A DNA stretch of 39,541 nucleotides, from the NCBI GenBank assembly GCA_030550115.1, contig JAUQPY010000029.1, forward strand, positions 1 to 39,541, read 5' to 3'. A model generated the notes under the pieces. That model searched no databases and was not told the DNA's origin. It saw only the letters and a program-made list of their open reading frames with translations. This DNA is from Microcaldota archaeon. Its GTDB lineage: Archaea; Micrarchaeota; Micrarchaeia; Anstonellales; J096. A program made the translations under genes and the position numbers. Positions 1 through 10,315 of this stretch are shown here, piece by piece (within the stretch, counting starts at the first letter, position 1; the number at the start of each line of letters is the position of its first letter).

Positions 1-2
1 GA

Positions 3-326
3 GATAGTACTGTACCAAACACAATACCCCCTACATTATCAGCGATAGGATTTGTAGAGGTGCCAGAGGCCATTTGGTTTACTCTACTTCGAGCCCCTCC
101 AGGAGTATCTGCTGATAATAGTCCAGAACGATGGAGGGCCCAGAAACTCGATGAGATTTCAACTAAAATAAATAGTATTTACTACAGAATGATGATGGAT
201 AGATATTACAATTTACTTAAGGAGAATGATGCATTAAACTCAGAGCAATTCAGGAAGAATCTATATGAGATCTGGAGATACGATCCAAAAAATGTTAAGG
301 ATTTGAAAGATCTATATGACGATTGA
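3..326 (+). CDS. C-terminal part of a protein truncated by the left window edge (unknown function)
   Basis: The listed 88-aa ORF starts at a GTG (60), but the frame is open upstream to the window edge (..DSTVPNTIPPTLSAIGFVEVPEAIWFTLL..). This is therefore the tail of a longer CDS. Stop TGA at 324-326. Confidence 0.7.
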   Translation, partial: DSTVPNTIPPTLSAIGFVEVPEAIWFTLLRAPPGVSADNSPERWRAQKLDEISTKINSIYYRMMMDRYYNLLKENDALNSEQFRKNLYEIWRYDPKNVKDLKDLYDD

Positions 327-375
327 TCTATTGTGAAAGGAACTACAACTTAACTCGATTCGATGCAATTTAGAT

Positions 376-3300
376 TCATCTTTTCCTGAGTATGGCGATC
401 AATAGAACTGCGATTATTAGATGGTTCTTCTTTTTATTCTCATCATCTCCAGAATAGTCTAACGTTAATATTGGTATATTATTTTCTGGTGTGATCTCTA
501 CTAGTTCATAAATATTCGAATTTCCTTTTTTAACAATCTTCAACTTCACATCCTCTCCTTTTCTGATCCTATCGATTACGTTCAATAGTTTTTCATTATC
601 TGTTTGTTCAGAGATAAATTCTTTCAAAGAATCTCTCAGTTGATTCAGATTTCTAGGATCTTGTATAATGATCCTTTTAATATCATCATCTAACTCCTCA
701 AAGACACTTATGAATGTATCATCTCTTATCAATCCTGTAGTTATAAGCCAACTGATCTGATCAGCTGGGACTTCTTTTTTAGAGAGTTCTAATATCTTAT
801 TTACCTCTCTTTCAGATAAACCCCCTGCATACATTATAGCTCTGAATAATTCTTCAGGAATAACTCCATTATTATAGAGAATAATCAAATGGGGATCGAA
901 TTCTTTTTGCTCTTCAGATATAGCTGGATATTTTAAATACGCAAATGAGTATTTATATAAATTGAGGTAGTCTTCTATATTATTTTTATTTTCTAATACT
1001 TTCTTAGCTTGTTCCTTTGTTAATTCAATAGTTTTATCTCCAACTCTGATTGTTATTTTCTGATTTTCAGCAATTTTATTTAAATTTTCTTCGATTTGGT
1101 TATATATCTCTGATCTATTTGGTATTGTTAACATTGTTTGAACAAGATCGGGAGGAAGGTCTAGAGATTGTAAATTGCTTTTGAAATACGTCACATAAAT
1201 AATTTCTTGCATAATCGTATTGCTTTGAGAATTGGTTAACTGGATCTTTTTATCATCAATTTCTAAAATCCATCCATTCTGTTCATCATAATATATTTTC
1301 ACTTTTTTACCATTTTCCAATTCAATAACAACATCCCTATTTTCATCATAACCTATATTTTTGATTGTAATCTCTTCTAATTCTATATTCTGCCTTCTAG
1401 CAACCAATCTTATAAAATCTGCTAATGCCTTTTCTCTCTTTGTATAATCCTCTGGAATTTGATCTTTGTACTGTTCGAATATTTTTTCTAAATCCCCTAT
1501 AAAACCTAGTGTCTGTTCAACACTGCCTCTTGCGTCAAAAGAGTTAAGTTTGTAATATTCTTTTAATATAATAGCTCTATCGTAAGGATCAAGACTAACA
1601 AGTATCGATGGTAAACTACGGATTGGAGTTAGAAGATGTACTTTTGTACTGGGTCCTACCTCTTGTTGAATATCAAAAGCTTTTCTAACATCAATACTCT
1701 CACCGCTATTTAATATACTATCAAGGAATATTTTGTTAGCTAATTTCTGCCCATCTTCAGTTTGCATCTTTTCATCTTCCGTTTTCATCTTTTCTAAATA
1801 TTCTATACTTCTAGTTACACTCTGAAGTTCTTTGCGCATGTTTTCTAATTCTGATCTTAGTGACTCCATCTTCTTTTCCTCATCAGATCTCTCCAACTCA
1901 ATCTCTAATTTTTTAATTTCCTCTTTCAGTTTATCCTCTCTTTTATTTAGGAATTCTAATAACCATTTCACAATCCCCCTTCTCTGCTCTGGACGTAAGG
2001 TTTTTAACAATCCAATTGAATCGTAGTTTGTTTGTTGAGATTGTTCGCAAATATATTTGATTAATTTTGCAGCAGATTCATTATCCAAACCCCACCTTTC
2101 TTTATCTTTTACTAGTTTCATAGTTATACCATCCGATGAAAATATCACTGTATTTACTTGTAATCTATTACCTATACTCTTAGCATTTTCAAATGCAGAT
2201 AGTAATCCTTGCTCTGTTGTATGTGCTCCAGTAATTCTCTGTAATATATCAGGATTGTCATTCAGTATTAGAACCCTATTTTCTACGATTTCGATAGGTC
2301 TTTTTGTATTACCTTCTATTGTCTCAGAACGAATCTTCACAATACCATATCCAAATTCTGTAAACTTTGAAGCTACATCACTTAAATTAGCTAAAGATGA
2401 AATAATATTTTCTTCAGAAATAATAATATCTTTATATTTATTATCATCTCTTCTTACATTTATCAACAATTCTCCGGTCTGCTCATCAAATTCTGCATTT
2501 AAAAATATTACCTCGAACGATTTCATCTGACCTACTAATGCTGCAGCTCTAAACATTTCATAGAGCATAATTCTATTCTGTATTTCGTTAAGTCTCCTAT
2601 TAAACTCATTCTCGTTATCTTTTTGAGCAGATCCATCATTTTCAGTAGGATTTAGCCTTCTTGTAGCGATCCTGTTTGAGATCTCAGCTAAAGCCTTAAT
2701 ATTCTCCTGTGTTAATGATGTATCCTCTACCAATCCTAATCTCTTTGCGGCCTCAAGGGCCCTATTCAGAACATCTTTTTGGTATTCGTCCAATTCATCT
2801 ATATTCTGGACATTATTATATTGAATACCTAATATAAGGTTCAAATCATCTCTAATCTGCCTATTGTATTTCATCTCTTCAATCATTTTTCCATAATATG
2901 CACTCAGATAAGTTGTATCTAGAGGATTAGCTAACACATCTAGTACTGCTGTTTCCTCTCGATTATAACTATTTTTGTCAGAATATCTTAATTCCAGTAT
3001 ACTCCCCACAGCTAATGATGATCCTGTTGTAGCAATTACCGTGAAGAATATTGTGTTTCTCTGTGCTACTTCCCACTCACTACTAATCATCTCAAGTCCT
3101 TCAAATCTTTTACTATCTATAAGGCTACCTAACACCATCTTTATATCTCTGTCATCTGTACTTTCGTATAAACTCTGAATGGCATTATAAACATCACCAT
3201 TTTCTGATTCTAGGGCCTTTGCAATATCAATTACCATTCCAATGCTCTTATCTTCAGATACACCTAAACTCTGTGCCGAAGAGAGTAAATATGTAACTAA

Positions 3301-5604
3301 AGCACCCCAAGCATTAACAGTCTTTTTACTCCCACCTTCACCATCAACTTCTACATTAACCATTAAAGATCCTAGATTATTAAGAACCTCCTCAGATACA
3401 TATGATGTATATAAACTACTACTATTATAACTTAGAATATCCTCTTTCTTCATACCAAGTTTCCCAGCAACTTCCTCTACTTCCCCTTCTTTTAACATCC
3501 CAATACTACTTAGGTATTTGGTCATCTCTATTATCCTAGTTCTCATCATATTAACTCTCTGCTCTAATTCTTCTCTGTTTTCAATATTATCATTATTTTG
3601 CAAGGTTTCTGTTAAATCCAAATACTCCTGCAACGTTGTTTCATAATTTTCTCTGCTTATTATCTGAACACCTGCCTTCTCAAGATTCTTTTTAAAATCT
3701 TCTAATGTAATCTTACCATTCACTAACAATATCAATCCTGAATATACCAGTTGTTCTGCAACCTCTCTCTTCCTATCCTCAATACCCTCCGTTGATTCAC
3801 CTTCTAACTGTAATTGTTGATCAATACCTGATAGAGTTTTCAAGGCATTATTGTAATTTTGCTGTGCTTGCTCCACCATTCTACTATTGATACTATTTAA
3901 TGAAGCACTTTGAAATGCCTCCAGCACATATGACTCGAAGAAAGGATCTTCTGTAGCTACTCCAAGCATCATAAGATTCCAAGTATTTTCTATAACATGA
4001 TTTGATAGGAGTTCATCTACTCTACCCTCGCCTCTAAGCATTATCTCCACTAATTGATAGTGCGCCTTCATAGCATTATTAAAAGCACCGTCTATACCCT
4101 TTTTAGCATTAAATTCTTGTAAGAATTTTACATTAAAGGCATATGCGAGCTTTTCTAAAGCAGCTTCACTCCTAATCAACATATACATTAAAGGGTTTAT
4201 TTTCGAAGTTTTTCTGCTAGCCTCTTTAAGCGCCTGAATCATTTCTCTACCTAAATCTCCTGTTGCAGCTTTCATTGCTAGCTGGAAGTGCTCAATGGTT
4301 CTTAGATCCAATCCCGCATATGCTAGAAGAGTTCCTTTGGTAAAATGTTGTATTGTTAATGATAGAGCTGTTAGAAATGCACCAAAGTGTGTTATTTTCG
4401 TTTCTGTTTTTTCCTGATTTCTCTCAGTAGAATCAGTTGTTCTATCTACAACTTTCTTTGAAGCTGTTTCAATGCTCAATAAACTATTCACAAACTCATC
4501 AATTTTATTATCTACCCATAGTAATAAGTCGTTTATAAATTTAAATGGGGCGGATATAATCCCACTGATTTCATAAGCAACTCTCTTGAAACCAAATCCA
4601 CTCTGCTCTTCAAAATTTGATGTTTTTCCACTTTCTTCCTCAGCAATTGGTTGAGTAGATTCTTTCTGTTCTTGCTCAGTTGTATTCTCACTCATCAGAT
4701 CTTCTGGAACTGTAGATTCAGATCTCTTCTTATTAGTACTTTTATTAACATTCTCATTAAGAACAGCTCTATCTAGAAAATCTCCAACTTTTACCAATGC
4801 ATTAGATGTCTGCCCTACTAACACATTTGTTTTTGTGTAAGTCTCTCCGATACTCTGAACCACACTCTTCTGAGTTAGTTCCTTCTCTGCCTCATCCTGT
4901 ATTGTCATTATATTATCTGGAGCAAATCCCACATTTCCCTTGTTAGCGTACAACCCTATCCTATATGCATCATTAGGATTATATATGAACTTAGAAAAGT
5001 CTAACCAACCCAAAAATCCAGGATTCTTGGATAACCACAGTCCACCTAATCCTAACAGAGCTAAAAATAGGATCGTGAGGGCATCATTATTCTGACTACC
5101 TGAGAAGTTCAGGCCCGTGAATATATTGAATAATTTTCCTTGTGTCCTGTACCAAACTCTCCAATCTACACCACTAGGAGATGGAATCATATCCATGTTT
5201 ATGTTTGTAGGACTTCCTGCACATGGATTTAAACTTTCCCCTGGAGGAGTCATGAATTTAACCTCAAATTCTATATAAGGATTGTTTATCGAAGGATTAC
5301 TTGCTAGCTCTGCGGAGAATGGAAGTAGATAATAGTTTGCTGATCTAAACTGACCTACGTTTAGAGTAACATAACCATTATTGCCGATTTGAAAATAACA
5401 TGCCCGTTCAGTTCCATCAGATAGAGTATATCTAAATATCCCCATCATCCCCTGTGGAATATATCTTGAATTTCCATCAGTTATATTTACATAAATGGTG
5501 ATCTGATTATTGTTTATACTATAGGTTGATTCTACCCCCAGAATCTGTCTATGATCGGATATATATGAATGAGTAATAATGATTAGAAATACTATCCAGA
5601 TCAT
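376..5604 (-). CDS. Giant (1742 aa) membrane-associated protein of unknown function
   Basis: Single long ORF with an N-terminal hydrophobic signal-like segment (MIWIVFLIIITHSY), a hydrophobic segment DALTILFLALLGLGGLWL near aa 175-195, a long helical/coiled-coil centre (EEIKKLEIELERSDEEKKMESLRSELENMRKELQ), and a C-terminal hydrophobic stretch plus basic tail (HLIIAVLLIAILRKR). Confidence 0.85.
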   Translation of the reverse strand: MIWIVFLIIITHSYISDHRQILGVESTYSINNNQITIYVNITDGNSRYIPQGMMGIFRYTLSDGTERACYFQIGNNGYVTLNVGQFRSANYYLLPFSAELASNPSINNPYIEFEVKFMTPPGESLNPCAGSPTNINMDMIPSPSGVDWRVWYRTQGKLFNIFTGLNFSGSQNNDALTILFLALLGLGGLWLSKNPGFLGWLDFSKFIYNPNDAYRIGLYANKGNVGFAPDNIMTIQDEAEKELTQKSVVQSIGETYTKTNVLVGQTSNALVKVGDFLDRAVLNENVNKSTNKKRSESTVPEDLMSENTTEQEQKESTQPIAEEESGKTSNFEEQSGFGFKRVAYEISGIISAPFKFINDLLLWVDNKIDEFVNSLLSIETASKKVVDRTTDSTERNQEKTETKITHFGAFLTALSLTIQHFTKGTLLAYAGLDLRTIEHFQLAMKAATGDLGREMIQALKEASRKTSKINPLMYMLIRSEAALEKLAYAFNVKFLQEFNAKKGIDGAFNNAMKAHYQLVEIMLRGEGRVDELLSNHVIENTWNLMMLGVATEDPFFESYVLEAFQSASLNSINSRMVEQAQQNYNNALKTLSGIDQQLQLEGESTEGIEDRKREVAEQLVYSGLILLVNGKITLEDFKKNLEKAGVQIISRENYETTLQEYLDLTETLQNNDNIENREELEQRVNMMRTRIIEMTKYLSSIGMLKEGEVEEVAGKLGMKKEDILSYNSSSLYTSYVSEEVLNNLGSLMVNVEVDGEGGSKKTVNAWGALVTYLLSSAQSLGVSEDKSIGMVIDIAKALESENGDVYNAIQSLYESTDDRDIKMVLGSLIDSKRFEGLEMISSEWEVAQRNTIFFTVIATTGSSLAVGSILELRYSDKNSYNREETAVLDVLANPLDTTYLSAYYGKMIEEMKYNRQIRDDLNLILGIQYNNVQNIDELDEYQKDVLNRALEAAKRLGLVEDTSLTQENIKALAEISNRIATRRLNPTENDGSAQKDNENEFNRRLNEIQNRIMLYEMFRAAALVGQMKSFEVIFLNAEFDEQTGELLINVRRDDNKYKDIIISEENIISSLANLSDVASKFTEFGYGIVKIRSETIEGNTKRPIEIVENRVLILNDNPDILQRITGAHTTEQGLLSAFENAKSIGNRLQVNTVIFSSDGITMKLVKDKERWGLDNESAAKLIKYICEQSQQTNYDSIGLLKTLRPEQRRGIVKWLLEFLNKREDKLKEEIKKLEIELERSDEEKKMESLRSELENMRKELQSVTRSIEYLEKMKTEDEKMQTEDGQKLANKIFLDSILNSGESIDVRKAFDIQQEVGPSTKVHLLTPIRSLPSILVSLDPYDRAIILKEYYKLNSFDARGSVEQTLGFIGDLEKIFEQYKDQIPEDYTKREKALADFIRLVARRQNIELEEITIKNIGYDENRDVVIELENGKKVKIYYDEQNGWILEIDDKKIQLTNSQSNTIMQEIIYVTYFKSNLQSLDLPPDLVQTMLTIPNRSEIYNQIEENLNKIAENQKITIRVGDKTIELTKEQAKKVLENKNNIEDYLNLYKYSFAYLKYPAISEEQKEFDPHLIILYNNGVIPEELFRAIMYAGGLSEREVNKILELSKKEVPADQISWLITTGLIRDDTFISVFEELDDDIKRIIIQDPRNLNQLRDSLKEFISEQTDNEKLLNVIDRIRKGEDVKLKIVKKGNSNIYELVEITPENNIPILTLDYSGDDENKKKNHLIIAVLLIAILRKR

Positions 5605-5627
5605 AGATAATAAATTTATATTTGTTT

Positions 5628-5633
5628 TTTTAA
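5628..5633. promoter_or_regulatory. Central TTTAAA TATA-like box in the 50-nt divergent intergenic region
   Basis: Centre at about 5630.5, 26.5 nt from start 5604 (-) and 24.5 nt from start 5655 (+). Confidence 0.65.
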
Positions 5634-5654
5634 AGCTATCTATCTAACTAAACT

Positions 5655-6284
5655 ATGAAGCTAGCAGCACTATATAGTGGTGGTAAAGATAGTCATCTAG
5701 CTACATCCATATATTTTGATCAAATTGAATACTTAGTAACGATAATCCCAAAGAGCAGATTTCCTTATATGTATCATCCGATTAATCTACATATTCTTGA
5801 CAGACATGCTCAGAGTATGGGTAAGGAGATTCTAAAATTTGAACAGGAGAGTGAGGATGAACTCGAGATACTAAAGGAGGCTATGGCTGAATTGAAATCA
5901 CATGGTGTTACAGGGATTGTTACTGGTGCTATAGCTAGCAATTATCAATACTCAAGAATCCTTAGATTAGCTGAACAATTTAATCTAAAGGTGATTGCAC
6001 CATTATGGCATATTGATATAGATGATTATCTGAGACTCTATAGAGATTATGGATTAAAGGCTATTATCGTTGGTGTGTATGCGTATCCTTTGGACGATTC
6101 GTACCTATTGAGAGAATATGATAGAGAATTGGCGTATTATTTTAACACAATCTCGATAAATCCGTATGGGGAGGGAGGAGAGTTCGAGACCTTTGTATAT
6201 CAGAGTAATATAATGCCAAGAGTAGAATTTAGGATTAATAGAATTGAGGGGAAGAATAATTCTTGGACAGCATATTTAGAATAG
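5655..6284 (+). CDS. Diphthine--ammonia ligase-like ATP pyrophosphatase (DUF71/Dph6 family)
   Basis: N-terminal LYSGGKDSHLA PP-loop, GVTGIVTGAIASNYQYSR, C-terminal NPYGEGGEFETFV, all typical of the DUF71/Dph6 family. Confidence 0.85.
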   Translation: MKLAALYSGGKDSHLATSIYFDQIEYLVTIIPKSRFPYMYHPINLHILDRHAQSMGKEILKFEQESEDELEILKEAMAELKSHGVTGIVTGAIASNYQYSRILRLAEQFNLKVIAPLWHIDIDDYLRLYRDYGLKAIIVGVYAYPLDDSYLLREYDRELAYYFNTISINPYGEGGEFETFVYQSNIMPRVEFRINRIEGKNNSWTAYLE

Positions 6285-6326
6285 TTTTAAAAATATATTT
6301 GATCTTAATATAAAGCGGTGAATACT

Positions 6327-7598
6327 ATGGCTAGAAAAGAACACCTTAATATAGTGTTTGTAGGACACGTAGATGCAGGTAAGAGTACTACTGTAGGAAG
6401 AATTCTGTATGAGACTGGTAAGGTACCAGAGCAGATAATAGCCAAGCTAAGAGAAGAAGCACAGAGATTGGGTAAGGCTACATTCGAGTTTGCTTATGTG
6501 ATGGATAGGATGAAAGAGGAGAGAGAAAGAGGAGTTACTATAGATATATCCCACCAGGAATTCGAGACTAATAAGTATTTCTTCACCATCATAGATGCTC
6601 CTGGTCACAAGGATTTCGTTAAGAATATGATTACTGGAGCTTCACAAGCTGATGGAGCTGTTCTAGTTGTGTCCGCAAAGGATGGTGTTCAGCCTCAGAC
6701 AATTGAGCATGCAGCTCTTCTGAAGGTTCTGGGAATCAACCAATTAATAGTTCTTATTTCAAAGATGGATGCAGTTAATTATGATAAGGCTACATATGAG
6801 AAGGTTAAGACTGATGTACAGAATCTGCTAAAGAAATTTGCTTACAAAAATGTAGAGCAGATCCACATCATCCCAGCATCTTCATATTTTGGAGATAATC
6901 TGGTTAAAAAGTCTGATAAGATGCCTTGGTATACTGGACCTACTCTGTTTGAAGCTCTAGATACATTCACACCTCCTAAGAAACCTACTGACAAACCATT
7001 CAGGATGCCTATTCAGGATGTATACAATATTCAGGGATTTGGTGTGGTTGTAGTTGGTAAGATGGAGGCTGGTGTTCTTAAACCAGGTATGAAAGCTGTT
7101 ATAAACCCTGGTAACTTTGTAGTTGAAGTTAAGAAAATTGAAACTCATCACCAGGAGTTACCAGAGGCAGTGCCTGGAGATAACATAGGAGTTAATGTAA
7201 AAGGTATAGAAAAGAACCAGGTAAAGAGAGGATATGTACTAGGAGATGTAAACAATCCACCAACAGTAGTAAAATCCTTTAAAGCTCAGATCGCAGTATT
7301 GAATCACCCTAGTGCCATAGGAGTCGGTTATACCCCTGTATTCCATGCACATACCACACACTTCCCTGCTAAGATAGTTGAGATAATAAGCAAGCTAGAC
7401 CCTAAGACTGGTCAGCCTATGAATGAGAAAGTTGAGTTCCTGAAGAATGGAGATGTGGCAATCGTAAAGATAGAGCCCCTGAAACCAGTGGTTATAGAGA
7501 AGGCTCTAGACTATCCAGCTCTAGGTAGATTTGCAATAAGAGATATGAATCAGACAGTTGCAGCAGGTATTGTGATAGATGTAGAGAAAGCACAGTGA
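6327..7598 (+). CDS. tuf: Translation elongation factor 1-alpha (aEF1A)
   Basis: GHVDAGKST, DAPGHKDFVKNMITGASQADGAVLV and ISKMDA GTPase motifs. Start refined from GTG 6318 to ATG 6327 (MARKEHLN) with an upstream GGTGA. Confidence 0.97.
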   Translation: MARKEHLNIVFVGHVDAGKSTTVGRILYETGKVPEQIIAKLREEAQRLGKATFEFAYVMDRMKEERERGVTIDISHQEFETNKYFFTIIDAPGHKDFVKNMITGASQADGAVLVVSAKDGVQPQTIEHAALLKVLGINQLIVLISKMDAVNYDKATYEKVKTDVQNLLKKFAYKNVEQIHIIPASSYFGDNLVKKSDKMPWYTGPTLFEALDTFTPPKKPTDKPFRMPIQDVYNIQGFGVVVVGKMEAGVLKPGMKAVINPGNFVVEVKKIETHHQELPEAVPGDNIGVNVKGIEKNQVKRGYVLGDVNNPPTVVKSFKAQIAVLNHPSAIGVGYTPVFHAHTTHFPAKIVEIISKLDPKTGQPMNEKVEFLKNGDVAIVKIEPLKPVVIEKALDYPALGRFAIRDMNQTVAAGIVIDVEKAQ

Positions 7599-7602
7599 TG
7601 AT

Positions 7603-7923
7603 ATGGCTAGTAAGATATGGATAAAAATTGAATCAGAGAACCTTGATAGTATAAAAGAGGTAGAAACTCAAATAAAACAGCTGACACAGATGTATAATCT
7701 AGAGTTGAATGGCCCAATTCCTCTGCCAATCAAAGAGTTAAAAGTAACTGTTAGAAGAACTCCATGTGGGGATGGTTCTGATACATATGAGACATGGAGG
7801 AAAAGAATATATAAGCGAATTATCATAGTTAAAGGGGAGGATAAGGATATAAGAAATGTACTGAAAATGAAAGTACCTACTGATATCAGTATAAAGGTAA
7901 AGCTATTACCGGTGAGCTCATGA
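7603..7923 (+). CDS. rps10: 30S ribosomal protein uS10
   Basis: IPLPIKELKVTVRRTPCGDGSDTYETWRKRIYKRII; located directly after aEF1A, the classic archaeal order. Confidence 0.96.
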   Translation: MASKIWIKIESENLDSIKEVETQIKQLTQMYNLELNGPIPLPIKELKVTVRRTPCGDGSDTYETWRKRIYKRIIIVKGEDKDIRNVLKMKVPTDISIKVKLLPVSS

Positions 7924-8447
7924 ATCTCTGGAGAGACATCCCTCCAGGAACTCCCGATAAGGCAAATATTGTTATAGAGATCCCTAGAGGTAGTAGAAAT
8001 AAGTATGAATATAATCGAGAGACTGGAGTAATAGAACTTGATAGAGTATTGTTCTCCTCAATGCACTATCCTACAGATTATGGTTTCATCCCACAGACAT
8101 ACTATGACGATGATGACCCTATAGATGCTTTATTTTTCTCTCCATTCTTCTCAGTAACCTACCCAGGAGTAGTAGTGAGAGGAAGATTGATAGGAGGATT
8201 CAGAATGGAGGATGAGAAGGGTGTAGATGATAAGTTAATATTTGTACCTCATGAAAAAGTGTTTCCTCATCAGAAGAGAGCTACCTTAGAGCATCTGCCA
8301 GATTCATTAAAAGAGGAGATCAAGTACTTCTTTAGCAGATACAAAGATCTGGAGAATAAGAAGGCTGAGTTCAAAGGATGGATTGATCTGGAGCAGGCTA
8401 CACAGATATTCAATAGAGCAGTACAACTATACAAGGAAAGGTTCTAA
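7920..8447 (+). CDS. ppa: Inorganic pyrophosphatase (family I)
   Basis: IEIPRGSRNKYEYNRETGVIELDRVL, HYPTDYGFIPQTYYDDDDPIDAL. ATGA overlap with rps10. Confidence 0.96.
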   Translation: MNLWRDIPPGTPDKANIVIEIPRGSRNKYEYNRETGVIELDRVLFSSMHYPTDYGFIPQTYYDDDDPIDALFFSPFFSVTYPGVVVRGRLIGGFRMEDEKGVDDKLIFVPHEKVFPHQKRATLEHLPDSLKEEIKYFFSRYKDLENKKAEFKGWIDLEQATQIFNRAVQLYKERF

Positions 8448-8852
8448 TCTGATTTTCAGCTCTTTTAATCTATTTTTATAATATTCTCCATCTATATTAA
8501 ATCGATTTCGGAAAATTTCTCTGGCAGTTCTATAATCGTTATCTGAGATTGATCTTATTATGTTTACCCAATTCTCCAGAGTATCCTCCTGAACTATCCA
8601 TTCTTCTGGTAGTTCATCAGCTAGTCCTATGTTTTTGTAACACACACATGGCAGATGAGCACTTAAACCCTCAACAATTACATATTCAATAGCTCCTCTA
8701 TCTGCTGGATGTAGTAACATCTTAGAATTTTTCAGCAGATTGAATTTTGTATCCTTCATTAGGATTAACAACTGATTTAATATTATAGTATTTCTTGCTC
8801 ATTTATCTACGTTTCTGAATACCAGTTCCAATCTCTTGATAGGATGAGCCAT
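8427..8852 (-). pseudogene. Decayed glycosyltransferase (GT-B/GT4-like) C-terminal remnant
   Basis: The 114-aa ORF (8427-8771) contains a GT C-terminal-like LLHPADRGAIEYVIVEGLSAHLPCVCYKN. Upstream in the same frame, across one TGA at 8799-8801, is MAHPIKRLELVFRNVDK (8802-8852). No nucleotide-sugar-acceptor N-terminal half is present. Confidence 0.6.
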
Positions 8853-8902
8853 AGTTGTTATATACAACCTCTAATTTTGTATACTAATGTGATAGATGGA
8901 AT

Positions 8903-9856
8903 CTATAAGTAACTCATCTCTATTATCATAGCTACTAATTGAATATACGGATTAGTGCCTATAGTTATTCTGTAGTGATATTCAGAGATTATTCTAGTTA
9001 AATTTGCTCTACGGGTTTCATCCATATTTGGATATAAATCTATAGCTCTGAGCAATCCTTGGATAATCTCCTCTGGATCATTTCCCTCTTCTAATAGAGA
9101 TATCATTCTCTCCCTAGCTTCAGTCCGTTTCTTAGCTAAGATTAATGATAACAACTCTTTAGCTCTCTCTATTCCAACTTTACCAGAAATTTTCTCTATC
9201 AGATTCTCATCTATAATCTTACCATTACTTGCATAATGGGCGCTCTGGAGTATTGTTATTATCTTTCTCAAATCCTCCCTAGCAATCTCTATCAAACTCC
9301 TCTTAGCATTTTCAGTTATCGATATCTTCTCTGTCTGTATTATTCTATCAACTAACTTTTCAATTTGATCGATTGGTAGAGGTGCAAATCTGATCACAGC
9401 TACTCTACTCTGGATAGGGGGAATTATTCTGTTTATGTAATTGCAGCTAAGAATGAACCTTGTGTATTTAGAATATAATTCCATCATCCTTCTTAGGGCC
9501 TGTTGAGCATCTGTGGTTAGAGCATCTGCTTCATCTAAGAATACGATTTTGAAACCTACTTCATTATCAGGTAATAGCTTTGCAAATTCCTTTACTTTCT
9601 CCCTTATCGTATCTATCCCTCTCTCATCACTCGCATTCAGCTCTAGGAAATTACCAGATAGTTTATCGTTATAGAATGCTCTAGCTAGTATTAATGCTGT
9701 GGTGGTTTTTCCTGTTGAAGGAGGGCCTGCAAACAGAAGATGTGGGATATCTTTCCTTCTAATAAATCCATTTATTAGTTCTTTGATACTTTCACTACCC
9801 AGGAGCTCATCAACTGTTTTTGGCCTATATTTTTCTATCCAAGGTATATTACTCAT
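8903..9856 (-). CDS. rfcS: Replication factor C small subunit
   Basis: [76 protein letters not shown]. Confidence 0.97.
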   Translation of the reverse strand: MSNIPWIEKYRPKTVDELLGSESIKELINGFIRRKDIPHLLFAGPPSTGKTTTALILARAFYNDKLSGNFLELNASDERGIDTIREKVKEFAKLLPDNEVGFKIVFLDEADALTTDAQQALRRMMELYSKYTRFILSCNYINRIIPPIQSRVAVIRFAPLPIDQIEKLVDRIIQTEKISITENAKRSLIEIAREDLRKIITILQSAHYASNGKIIDENLIEKISGKVGIERAKELLSLILAKKRTEARERMISLLEEGNDPEEIIQGLLRAIDLYPNMDETRRANLTRIISEYHYRITIGTNPYIQLVAMIIEMSYL

Positions 9857-9885
9857 GATTTATATTGATTGGCCATATTTTAAAA

Positions 9886-10293
9886 TCATATCACAGAAAT
9901 AACAATGTCTCCATCAACATTAGTAATATTCAATACTATATTTCCAACAATTCGTCCAGAGGTGATATTAACTCTAAATGGATAGATTTTGACAATATCT
10001 CCATAATCAGATATATTGAATATCATTATAGTATTGTTGTCCTGGTATCTCACTGTAATACTCTCTAATTTTATAGGATAATTGTATCTCTTAACAATAT
10101 AACTACCATTGCCCTGATATTTTATATTTTTTATATCGGAATCTAAATCTATTATCCAATTAGCCGAATTTAGATTGTTTACATTACTCATCACAGAAGT
10201 GTATTCAGACAAGATGAGAGAGATTATTGGTAAGATTAGAACTAGTATAACACCAATTAATATGAAGTATTCTGTAGCTATCTGAGCCCTCAT
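9886..10293 (-). CDS. Small pilin/archaellin-like protein with class III signal peptide
   Basis: N-terminus MRAQIATEYFILIGVILVLILPII fits the archaeal class III (prepilin-like, Q-x-[SA]-x-E-x3-L) signal, followed by a beta-rich ectodomain. Confidence 0.75.
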   Translation of the reverse strand: MRAQIATEYFILIGVILVLILPIISLILSEYTSVMSNVNNLNSANWIIDLDSDIKNIKYQGNGSYIVKRYNYPIKLESITVRYQDNNTIMIFNISDYGDIVKIYPFRVNITSGRIVGNIVLNITNVDGDIVISVI

Positions 10294-10315
10294 GCTATTT
10301 TTATCAATCTTCTAT

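Noticed and set aside
1832-3430. Plus-strand ORFs of 62-157 aa (1832-2026, 2057-2530, 2975-3178, 3242-3430)
   Set aside because: Antisense shadows of the 1742-aa CDS; Ser/Leu/Ile-rich composition typical of reverse-complement reading and no motifs.
8799-8801. In-frame TGA as selenocysteine/recoding in the glycosyltransferase fragment
   Set aside because: GTs do not need Sec, no SECIS-like structure was evident, and the rest of the gene is missing; a nonsense mutation is simpler.
9865-10068. 67-aa plus-strand ORF overlapping the pilin-like gene
   Set aside because: Antisense, Asn/Ser/Ile-rich, no promoter or SD; the pilin-like frame has a clear signal peptide.
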